A stretch of 7,200 bases of DNA from assembly GCA_025464025.1 (NCBI GenBank), contig JAODBP010000225.1:1-7200 (forward strand). Direction: 5' to 3'. Of this stretch, positions 1 through 5,145 are shown piece by piece. Origin of the DNA: Actinomycetes bacterium. GTDB taxonomy: Bacteria > Actinomycetota > Acidimicrobiia > Acidimicrobiales > CADCSY01. The position numbers and the translations under genes are program-made. Below the pieces are notes generated by a model, which was given only the letters and a program-made list of their open reading frames with translations, did not search any database and was not told the DNA's origin. Numbering within the stretch: the first letter of the stretch is position 1; every line of letters starts with the position of its first letter.

Positions 1-57
1 GATCACCTCCTCACCCACCCCCTCGTACGGGATGTGGCAGTGGGCGTCGGTCCACAT
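1..57 (-). CDS. tatD: TatD family metal-dependent hydrolase, N-terminal fragment
   Basis: Only the first 19 codons lie in the window; the gene continues past base 1. The ATG is at 57-55 and the peptide begins MWTDAHCHIPYEG. The D-A-H-C-H stretch is the N-terminal HxH metal-binding motif of TatD-type hydrolases (a TIM-barrel amidohydrolase family; members act as 3'-5' DNA/RNA exonucleases or D-aminoacyl-tRNA deacylases). The start lies 9 bases after the metG stop, and an AGG about 8 bases upstream, overlapping that stop, could serve as the ribosome-binding site. metG followed by tatD is a well-known bacterial gene order, which supports the call despite the short fragment. The rest of the active site lies outside the window. 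Confidence 0.8.
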   Translation of the reverse strand, partial: MWTDAHCHIPYEGVGEEVI

Positions 58-66
58 CCCCTCGAC

Positions 67-1578
67 CTAGCCCTGGATGCGGGGGAAGAGGGGCGCGCCC
101 TTCTCGACCGGGAGGCCGCCCGGGTAGCCGCCCCACGCCGCCGCGGCCGGGAGGCGCTGCTCGTCGGGCGCGACGGGCAGGCCGATGCGGCGCCAGATCT
201 CGCGGCAGGTGTCGGGCATCGCCGGCGATGCGAGGACGGCGTCGAGGCGCAGGACCTCGAGCGCGTCGCCGAGGACGCCGTCGACCGCGGCGCCCGGCTC
301 CATCTTCCACGGCTCGTTGGTCTCGAGGTGGCTGTTGGCCTCGCGGATGAGGCGCCACGTCGCGTCGAGGGCCTCGGACGGGACGATGCGCGCCCACGCG
401 TCGGTCGCGGCCGCGCACGCCGACGCGGCGACCTCGGCCAGCGGGCTCTGCGGGCTCGGCGCCGGACCGATGCCACCGCACTTCTTGTCGACGACGGTGG
501 CCACGCGGCTCAGCAGGTTGCCGAGGTTGTTGGCCAGGTCGGTGTTGTACCGGCTGACCATGCCCTCGTAGCTGAAGTCCCCGTCGTTGCCGAACGCGAC
601 GTCGCGCAGCAGGTGGTACCGGAACGGGTCGACCCCGAACTCGGCCACGAGGTCACCCGGCGCGATCTGGTTCAACGCCGTCTTGCTCATCTTCTCGCCG
701 CCGACGAGGAGGTAGCCGTGGACGTTCACGCTCACCGGGAGCGACTCACCCGCGGCGAGCAGCAGGGCCGGCCAGTAGATGGCGTGGAAGCGGATGATGT
801 CCTTGGCGAGCACGTGGTTGACCGCCGGCCAGAGGCGGTCGAAGCGCGCCCGGTCGCTCGTGTAGCCCGCGGCGGTCGCGTAGTTGATGAGCGCGTCGAA
901 CCAGACGTAGAAGACGTGGGCGTCGTCCCACGGCACGGGCACGCCCCAGTCGAGCGACGTGCGGGTGATCGACACGTCCTGCAGACCGAGGTTGACCAGC
1001 CCGAGCGCCTCGTTGCGCTTGCCCTCGGGACGCACCGGCGACGGGTCCTGGGTGAGCCAGTCGCGGAGCTGGTCCTCGAAGCGGCTCAGCCGGAAGAAGT
1101 AGTTGGTCTCGCGGAAGACCTCGGTCGGCTTGTGGTGGATCGGGCAGAGGTCGCCGTCGACCAGCTCGCTCTCGCTGTAGTAGCCCTCGCACGAGACGCA
1201 GTAGGGGCCCTCGTAGAACCCCTCCTCGATGTGGCCGTTGTCGTAGACCTTCTGCAGCAGCGCCCGCACCGTCTCGTAGTGATCGGGATCGGTGGTGCGG
1301 ATGAAGCGGTCGTAGCTGATGCCGAGCTCGTCCCACGCCTCGCGGAAGCGCGCGCTGGTGCGATCGGCCATCTGCTTCGGCGTGAGGCCGGCGGCCTCGG
1401 CGGCGCGCTGGATCTTGAGGCCGTGCTCGTCGGTCCCGGTGAGGAACAGCACGTCGTCGCCGAGCAGGCGGTGCCAGCGGGCCACGGCGTCGCAGTTCAC
1501 CGTCGTGTAGGCGTGCCCGATGTGGGGCGCGTCGTTCACGTAGTAGATCGGGGTGGTGAGGTAGAAGGGCCGGGCCAC
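67..1578 (-). CDS. metG: Methionine--tRNA ligase (MetRS)
   Basis: Charges tRNA-Met and initiator tRNA with methionine in the cytoplasm. From a GTG start at 1578 the protein is 503 residues, usual for the short form without the C-terminal tRNA-binding domain. Class I motifs are intact: HIGH at about residues 19-22, GTDEHG at 48-53 and KMSKT at 296-300. The connective-peptide zinc knuckle has Cys127, Cys130, Cys145 and His148 (CVSC...CPIH), the single-knuckle type of Thermus and actinobacterial enzymes. NEPWK in the C-terminal helical domain fits the anticodon-binding region. A TTG at 1587 would add three residues (MASVARPF). I prefer GTG (MARPFYLTT) because the TTG overlaps a -10-like hexamer. 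No Shine-Dalgarno sequence precedes either start. tatD follows 9 bases after the stop and is probably co-transcribed. Confidence 0.96.
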   Translation of the reverse strand: MARPFYLTTPIYYVNDAPHIGHAYTTVNCDAVARWHRLLGDDVLFLTGTDEHGLKIQRAAEAAGLTPKQMADRTSARFREAWDELGISYDRFIRTTDPDHYETVRALLQKVYDNGHIEEGFYEGPYCVSCEGYYSESELVDGDLCPIHHKPTEVFRETNYFFRLSRFEDQLRDWLTQDPSPVRPEGKRNEALGLVNLGLQDVSITRTSLDWGVPVPWDDAHVFYVWFDALINYATAAGYTSDRARFDRLWPAVNHVLAKDIIRFHAIYWPALLLAAGESLPVSVNVHGYLLVGGEKMSKTALNQIAPGDLVAEFGVDPFRYHLLRDVAFGNDGDFSYEGMVSRYNTDLANNLGNLLSRVATVVDKKCGGIGPAPSPQSPLAEVAASACAAATDAWARIVPSEALDATWRLIREANSHLETNEPWKMEPGAAVDGVLGDALEVLRLDAVLASPAMPDTCREIWRRIGLPVAPDEQRLPAAAAWGGYPGGLPVEKGAPLFPRIQG

Positions 1579-1586
1579 GGAGGCCA

Positions 1587-1592
1587 AAGCTA
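1587..1592 (-). promoter_or_regulatory. Candidate -10 element for metG
   Basis: The minus strand reads TAGCTT here, matching TANNNT. Eight bases separate it from the GTG at 1578, so a transcript starting 7-9 bases downstream would begin at or near the start codon and be leaderless. No convincing -35 is visible at 17-18 bases. Inference only. It lies in the 84-base gap between the divergent metG and small membrane peptide genes, which otherwise holds only an 8-bp palindrome, TGCATGCA, at 1626-1633. Confidence 0.35.
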
Positions 1593-1662
1593 CCGACTGC
1601 CGGCTGGCGCCCCGCCCGGGTTCGCTGCATGCACAGAGCAGGCGGCGGGCACAGGTCCGGGC

Positions 1663-1740
1663 ATGCTGACCATCATCCTCATCGTCCTCGTCCTCGTCCT
1701 GCTCCTCGGTGGCGGCGGCTACTACCGCGGCCGCCGCTAG
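1663..1740 (+). CDS. 25-residue hydrophobic small membrane peptide
   Basis: ATG at 1663, TAG at 1738-1740. The peptide has a run of aliphatic residues (Leu, Ile, Val, one Thr) from about 2 to 15, then GGGG, YY and a basic tail RGRR. This looks like a single short membrane helix with a positively charged C-terminus. It resembles tiny hydrophobic proteins (DUF3309-like in style) often found with a Gly-rich turn and an aromatic/basic end; that likeness is from memory, not a search. A weak AGG lies about eight bases upstream. It diverges from metG and converges on the DUF1697 gene, and both stop codons use the same CTAG tetramer. The role is unknown. It could be a structural membrane peptide, a type I toxin-like peptide, or a chance frame. 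A longer open frame runs upstream antisense to metG, but the composition change to a clean hydrophobic segment begins at this ATG. Confidence 0.45.
   Translation: MLTIILIVLVLVLLLGGGGYYRGRR
1683..1700 (+). repeat. Short in-frame hexamer tandem repeat (CGTCCT x3)
   Basis: Three perfect copies of a 6-base unit encode the alternating Val-Leu part of the small peptide's hydrophobic segment (residues 8-13). Each unit is two codons, so gain or loss of a unit would lengthen or shorten the helix without a frameshift. Three copies is too few to show by itself that the locus is unstable. Confidence 0.55.
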
Positions 1741-2255
1741 CCGCAGAGTTCGACGAGCTTCCGCACCGTCCCCGCGCTCCGCATGCTCATGCGGCCGTAG
1801 AGCTCGGTGCCGATCATCTTCGAGACCCGGCTCCTCGTGGCCTTGGACCGCTCGAGGTGCCAGAGCACGGCGCCCGGCACGTAGGCCAGCTCGTCGACCT
1901 CCGGGTTCCGCGGGAGCAGGTCGACCACCTCCGGGTGGTCGTCCTGCTTCCCGAGGAAGATCACCTCACAGCGCTGGTCCCTGTCGGCCACCCAGGCCGG
2001 CGGGATGCCGTCGAGCACCGCGGCCAGCTCGGCCCCGCTGCGCAGCAGCACGGCGATCGGGAACCCGACCGCCTCGGCGATGACGGCCTCGAGCCGCGGC
2101 GCCGACGCCCGGCCGGCGAACACCACGTTGCCCGTGTTCAGGTAGGTCGCCACGTCGCGCAGGCCGGCGGCCTCGAACGCCGCTCGCAGCTGCGCCATGT
2201 CGACCTTGTTCTTGCCGCCGACGTTGATCCCCCGCAGGAGCGCCACGTGCCTCAC
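1737..2255 (-). CDS. DUF1697 family protein
   Basis: A 172-residue protein with the family's hallmarks: the N-terminal LLRGINVGGKNK segment (residues 6-17), the YLNTGNVVF strand-turn (38-46) and a C-terminal block with KMIGTELY, followed by a Met/Ser/Arg-rich stretch and KLVEL near the end. Full length for the family, whose members are cytoplasmic and of unknown biochemical function. The GTG start at 2255 overlaps the toxin stop by four bases (GTGA), so translation is probably coupled to the PIN toxin gene and both share one mRNA. A family-typical N-terminus (MRHVALLRGIN) supports this start. Its stop at 1739-1737 shares the CTAG tetramer with the convergent small peptide gene. No frameshift or missing family motif is evident. 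Whether it contributes to toxin-antitoxin function or is just carried along cannot be told from sequence. Confidence 0.9.
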   Translation of the reverse strand: MRHVALLRGINVGGKNKVDMAQLRAAFEAAGLRDVATYLNTGNVVFAGRASAPRLEAVIAEAVGFPIAVLLRSGAELAAVLDGIPPAWVADRDQRCEVIFLGKQDDHPEVVDLLPRNPEVDELAYVPGAVLWHLERSKATRSRVSKMIGTELYGRMSMRSAGTVRKLVELCG

Positions 2256-2662
2256 CGGACCGGGACCACCTCGAGCAGCCCTTCCAGCCCTCGGAAGTCG
2301 TCGGGGTTCCGGGTGTAGAGCGGCAGCCCGTAGGCGAGGGCGGAGGCGGCGACGAGGAGGTCGCCCGCACGAGCTCCTCGAGCCTTGCGCCCCACCGTCG
2401 TGACCGCGGCGTACACCCGCCCGTACGCCCGCGCCGCGTTGGCGTCGAACGGCAGTGACTCGAACGCCGCCTCCGCCCGCTGGAGGCGGTCCTGGCGCTC
2501 CGCCCGTTCGGCGGGATCGCCCGGCGCGTACGGCCCCGCGGCGAGCTCGGCCATCGTGAGCGCGCTGACGGCGAGCTCCACGGGCAGCGCCGCTCGGTCG
2601 AGCTGGTCCAGGTCGATGACGACCGACGTGTCGAGCACCCCTCGTGGATGGCGTTCAGACAC
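2252..2662 (-). CDS. vapC: PIN-domain ribonuclease toxin, VapC type
   Basis: A 136-residue PIN domain, the usual length for VapC toxins, which cleave RNA (often tRNA or rRNA) using Mg2+ or Mn2+ held by acidic residues. Visible motifs: LDTSVVID with Asp11, SALTMAELAAG with Glu39, ARAGDLLVAASA with Asp101, and a C-terminal YTRNPDDF with Asp121/Asp122. All expected catalytic acids are present, so the toxin appears intact. The GTG start at 2662 overlaps the antitoxin reading frame by eight bases, a typical antitoxin-toxin coupling. An alternative GTG at codon 9, immediately before LDTSVV, would remove the short N-terminal extension; the overlap arrangement favours 2662. The family call rests on the motifs plus the adjacent antitoxin; the RNA target cannot be predicted. 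Confidence 0.92.
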   Translation of the reverse strand: MSERHPRGVLDTSVVIDLDQLDRAALPVELAVSALTMAELAAGPYAPGDPAERAERQDRLQRAEAAFESLPFDANAARAYGRVYAAVTTVGRKARGARAGDLLVAASALAYGLPLYTRNPDDFRGLEGLLEVVPVR

Positions 2663-2909
2663 GTGGTTCCGCCGTCGGGTCCGCGATCGCGTCGAGGTCG
2701 GCGCGGAACTTCACGAAGTCGACCGGTGGGGCGCCGCGGAACAGGTCGAGCACGACCTCGGCCCGGACGAACCGGCGACGGTGCAGCGGGGTGAGCTCGC
2801 CCACCGGGACCCCGTTGCGGGTTACGACGAAGGACTCGCCCTCGTCGAGCCGGCGCATGATCTCCCCGCTCTGGTTCCGGAGCTCCCGCTGGCTGATCTC
2901 CTCGGCCAC
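2655..2909 (-). CDS. vapB: Phd/YefM-family antitoxin (VapB partner)
   Basis: An 84-residue protein whose N-terminal half has the Phd/YefM fold signature: ISQRELRNQSGEIMRRLDEG (residues 5-24), then FVVTRNGVPVGEL. This half dimerises and binds operator DNA. The C-terminal part (about 45-84: VVLDLFRGAPPVDF, then an acidic helix with DLDAIADP) would wrap around and block the PIN toxin. The start is GTG at 2909, chosen because the family's N-terminus begins just there and because a perfect palindrome ends five bases upstream, leaving no room for a longer reading frame or a Shine-Dalgarno sequence; the mRNA may be leaderless. The stop lies eight bases inside vapC. Autoregulation through the upstream palindrome, with the toxin as co-repressor, is expected for such systems. 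The fold is Phd/YefM rather than the AbrB or ribbon-helix-helix VapB types. Confidence 0.9.
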   Translation of the reverse strand: MAEEISQRELRNQSGEIMRRLDEGESFVVTRNGVPVGELTPLHRRRFVRAEVVLDLFRGAPPVDFVKFRADLDAIADPTAEPRV

Positions 2910-2914
2910 GACCC

Positions 2915-2939
2915 GACCGTAGCACCCGGTGCTACGGTC
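2915..2939. promoter_or_regulatory. Perfect 25-bp palindrome, probable toxin-antitoxin operator
   Basis: GACCGTAGCACC, one central C, then GGTGCTACGGTC: 12-bp arms without mismatch. It starts one base after the rmuC stop codon (2943-2941) and ends five bases before the antitoxin GTG. Each arm contains TACGGT read outward, a TANNNT match; the minus-strand copy (2921-2916) sits six bases from the GTG, so it could be the -10 of a leaderless transcript and be occluded by bound repressor. In rmuC mRNA the same sequence would fold into a stem of about 11 bp, and might also protect or end that transcript, though no U-run follows. Confidence 0.8.
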
Positions 2940-2940
2940 C

Positions 2941-3876
2941 TCACGGGACGATTCGCAACCGCTCCGGCGGCTCGCCGCCCGAGCGGCGCAGCTCGTCGAC
3001 CCGGGCCAGCGGGCGCTCGAGGGCCCGGCGCCGGGTGCCGGCGAGCTCGCCGTAGGCCCGCTCCATCGAGTCGACGGCCCGGCCGACCTTGTCGAGCGCC
3101 TCGCAGAACCGGTCCCACTCCTGGGTGAAGGTGCCGAGGACGGCCAGCACCTCGCCCGAGGTGCGCTCGAGGGCGGCGGCATCGGCGGCCTGGCGCACCA
3201 CGGCCAGCACGGCGTAGAGCGTGAGCGGCGAGCACAGCACGACCTTGCGGCGGAGCGCCTCGTCGAGCAGGCCCGGGTCGTGCTGGTGGACGAAGGCGTA
3301 GATGCTCTCGTTGGGGAGGAAGAGCAGGACGTAGTCGAGCGTGCCGCCGGCCGGATCGACGTAGCCCCGCCCGGTCAGCTCCCGCACCCGGGCCCGGACG
3401 TCCTTCAGGAACGCCTCCAGCTCGGCCGCCCCACCCGACTCGAGGTGGCGCACGTAGTTGGCGACCGGGAACTTCACGTCCATGTGCAGCACCCGGCCGC
3501 TGGGCAGCAGGAACGTGACGTCGGGGATCGTGCCGTGGGCCGTGGCCCGCTGCTTCACGTAGGAGATGCCCTCGACCAGGCCGGCCAGGCGCAGCACGTC
3601 GTCGGCCATGCGCTCGCCCCACTGGCCCCGGGCCTTGGGCGAGGCCAGCACCTCGCGCAGGGCGCCGGCCGTCGACGTGAGCAGCGCCGTCTGCTCGTTG
3701 GTGCTCATCAGCTGCTGGTGCAACTCGCCGTGGGAGCGGGCCACCGACTCCTGGAGCCGACCCAGCTCGGCCCGCACCCCGGCCAGGTCGCCGATCGCCG
3801 GCGCGACCCGGCGACGGCCGGCGAGCCAACCGGCCACCAGCCCGAGGACGAGGCCCACCACCACGAGGATCTCCAT
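2941..3876 (-). CDS. rmuC: DNA recombination protein RmuC
   Basis: A 311-residue RmuC-family protein, associated with limiting inversions and recombination at repeats. It has an N-terminal membrane segment (residues 2-19) followed by RRR, so it is probably membrane-anchored with the bulk in the cytoplasm. A helical, coiled-coil-prone region (about 28-78) leads into the PD-(D/E)XK-like nuclease core: GQWGE with Glu88, IPDV with Asp119, and MDVKFP with Asp133 and Lys135, then FLPNES (187-191). A C-terminal helical region (about 240-300) ends the protein. Shorter than the E. coli protein, mainly because the coiled coil is short, as in many actinobacterial versions. Start ATG at 3876 is the first in-frame start and lies directly before the membrane segment; only a G-run one base away precedes it. 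It diverges from a GNAT gene. Confidence 0.94.
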   Translation of the reverse strand: MEILVVVGLVLGLVAGWLAGRRRVAPAIGDLAGVRAELGRLQESVARSHGELHQQLMSTNEQTALLTSTAGALREVLASPKARGQWGERMADDVLRLAGLVEGISYVKQRATAHGTIPDVTFLLPSGRVLHMDVKFPVANYVRHLESGGAAELEAFLKDVRARVRELTGRGYVDPAGGTLDYVLLFLPNESIYAFVHQHDPGLLDEALRRKVVLCSPLTLYAVLAVVRQAADAAALERTSGEVLAVLGTFTQEWDRFCEALDKVGRAVDSMERAYGELAGTRRRALERPLARVDELRRSGGEPPERLRIVP

Positions 3877-3948
3877 GCCCCCATCGTGACGAGGGGGTGT
3901 GACACTCAGGTTCCCTCGAGGGCTGCTGGGTCCGGGCAGCATGGGCCG
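3877..3948. promoter_or_regulatory. Divergent intergenic region rmuC / GNAT with small palindromes
   Basis: These 72 bases must hold the start signals for both divergent genes. Three small dyads are visible: an imperfect one at 3879-3897 (core TCGT-g-ACGA flanked by C and G runs), GTGT-g-ACAC at 3897-3905, and CCCTCGAGGG at 3913-3922. The plus-strand GTGACA at 3899-3904 resembles a -35 element (5 of 6 to TTGACA), but no matching -10 is found. In such GC-rich DNA small dyads occur by chance, so a regulatory role is tentative. Confidence 0.35.
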
Positions 3949-4473
3949 ATGGTCACGCTCCGCCCGGCCACGCCCGACGACACGCCCGCGGTCGCCGCCA
4001 TCTGGGAGGCCGGGTGGCGGGACGGCCACGTCGGCAACGTGCCCGAGGCGCTCGTGACCGCCCGCACGCCCGAGTCGTTCCGCACCCGGGCACCCCAGCG
4101 CACGGCGGACACGACGGTCGCCGTCGTCGACGGCGAGGTCGCCGGCTTCACCATGGTGGTGGGCGACGAGGTCGAGCAGGTCTACGTCGATGCCCGCCAC
4201 CGGGGCGGCGGCGTGGCGACCGCCCTGTTGGTCGACGCCGAACGGCGCGTCCGGGAGGCCGGGCACGAGCGGGCCTGGCTGGCGGTCGTCCCCGGCAACG
4301 CTCGGGCCCGGCGCTTCTACGAGCGCCAGGGCTGGGTCGACACCGGGCTGTTCGACCACGCCGCCCCGAGCGAGGACGGCCCCATCCCGACCCCCTGCCA
4401 CCGCTACGAGAAGGACGTGCGACTCAGCCCGGGGCGCGGAGGATGGCGAAGTGGACCTGGCGGCGGAGGGTGA
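3949..4473 (+). CDS. GNAT family N-acetyltransferase
   Basis: A 174-residue cytoplasmic acyltransferase of the Gcn5-related (GNAT) fold. Seen: N-terminal LRPATPDDTPAVAAIW (residues 4-19, first strand and helix), the acetyl-CoA site VYVDARHRGGGVATALL (78-94; the R/HRGGGVA pyrophosphate loop), and motif B with AWLAVVPGNARARRFYERQGW (109-129), the Asn and Tyr near CoA. The N-terminal WEAGWRDGHVGNVPE segment suits a known actinobacterial subfamily with unassigned substrate. ATG at 3949 is chosen because the family begins right there (MVTLRP). The family usually ends shortly after CHRY (150-153); here about 17 extra Gly/Arg/Ser-rich residues follow, encoded antisense to the end of the next GNAT gene. 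That tail looks like read-through after loss of a stop, since codon 158 is CGA, one transition from TGA. It is the only larger plus-strand gene in the window. Confidence 0.92.
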   Translation: MVTLRPATPDDTPAVAAIWEAGWRDGHVGNVPEALVTARTPESFRTRAPQRTADTTVAVVDGEVAGFTMVVGDEVEQVYVDARHRGGGVATALLVDAERRVREAGHERAWLAVVPGNARARRFYERQGWVDTGLFDHAAPSEDGPIPTPCHRYEKDVRLSPGRGGWRSGPGGGG

Positions 4474-5101
4474 AGCCCAGCCGCTCGTACACCCGACGGG
4501 CACCGTCGTTGCCGTCGGCCACGTGGAGCACCGGCTGCTCGCCCCGTTCGAGGATCCCCCGCGCCACCCGGGTCGACAGGGCGGCGGCCAGGCCTCGCCC
4601 GCGGGCGGTGGGGTGGGTGCAGACCGCGCTCAGCTCGGTCCAGCCCGGCACTCGGATGCGCTCCCCGGCCATGGCCACCAGCCGGCCCTGGTCGCGGACG
4701 CCCCAGTACGTGCCGAGCTCGACGGTGCGAGGTCGGAACGGGCCGGGCTTGGTCTCCTCGATCAGCTCGAGCATGTCGTCGACGTCGTCGGCCCCCAGCC
4801 GGACGGCGCCGACGTCGGGGCCGTGGGCCACGTCGTCGGTCGTCATCTGGTTGCCGACAGCCCGGAAGTCGACGCCCCACCCCGCCGGAGGCTCCGGGAT
4901 CTCGCCCTTGAAGAGCGTGATCGGCTCCCCCGGGCCGGCCAGCTCGGCCAGGTCGGCCCACGCCTCCTCGTCGATCGTCTCGACGGCAGCGAACACGGAG
5001 ACGTCGGGGTGGTAGCGGCGGGCCCGACCGACCACGACGGCGTGGTGCTCGTGGACCGTGGTCAGGGCGTGCCAGGCGGCGTTGTCGAGCAGCTCGGACA
5101 T
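4424..5101 (-). CDS. GNAT family N-acetyltransferase (FR47-like)
   Basis: A 225-residue protein: the N-terminal half (MSELLDNAAWHALTTVHEHH, then an FAAVE segment and LFKGEIPEPPAGW) is the less conserved extension of FR47-like acetyltransferases, and the C-terminal half (about 98-219) is a GNAT domain. The acetyl-CoA loop is VCTHPTARGRGLAAAL (160-175), with R167-G-R-G; LHVADGNDGARRVYERLGF (192-210) is motif B. The acceptor substrate cannot be named. ATG at 5101 is the first sensible in-frame start; GGACGG a few bases upstream is a weak ribosome-binding site. It lies 44 bases after rsmI on the same strand, so it may be the last gene of the ychF-DUF192-rsmI run. Its final 50 bases overlap the convergent GNAT gene. 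The two GNAT proteins are not close copies of each other. Confidence 0.92.
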   Translation of the reverse strand: MSELLDNAAWHALTTVHEHHAVVVGRARRYHPDVSVFAAVETIDEEAWADLAELAGPGEPITLFKGEIPEPPAGWGVDFRAVGNQMTTDDVAHGPDVGAVRLGADDVDDMLELIEETKPGPFRPRTVELGTYWGVRDQGRLVAMAGERIRVPGWTELSAVCTHPTARGRGLAAALSTRVARGILERGEQPVLHVADGNDGARRVYERLGFTLRRQVHFAILRAPG

Positions 5102-5117
5102 CGGCCGTCCATCCTGC

Positions 5118-5132
5118 CGGGCGGTCCGCCCG
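5118..5132. repeat. 15-bp inverted repeat between rsmI and GNAT gene
   Basis: CGGGCGG, a central T, then CCGCCCG: 7-bp arms without mismatch in the 44-base gap. As RNA it could form a short GC hairpin, but no U-run follows, so it is a weak terminator candidate at best. In this base composition it may be chance. Confidence 0.4.
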
Positions 5133-5145
5133 ACCGCACCCGGGT

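Noticed and set aside
34..1740. Long plus-strand open frame (568 codons) opposite metG
   Set aside because: Stops are rare on the antisense strand of genes at this GC content. The translation is Arg/Ala/Val/Asp-rich with no domain, and it mirrors a full MetRS. Only its last 25 codons look like a separate protein.
2910..3182. N-terminal extension of the antitoxin to give 175 residues
   Set aside because: The extra residues are encoded across the palindrome and antitoxin upstream region into rmuC in another frame; the Phd/YefM domain begins at the GTG at 2909.
2929..3948. Plus-strand open frame antisense to rmuC that runs into the GNAT gene
   Set aside because: The part before 3949 mirrors intact RmuC and is low-complexity. 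The GNAT domain begins exactly at the ATG at 3949, so a fusion protein is not supported.
3949..5101. The two GNAT genes as a recent inverted duplication
   Set aside because: They differ in length, N-terminal domain and motif sequences beyond the generic GNAT residues, so they belong to different subfamilies.
5118..5132. Rho-independent terminator after rsmI
   Set aside because: A GC-rich inverted repeat is present but the arms would leave a one-base loop (fewer pairs when opened) and there is no U-run, so I list it only as a repeat.
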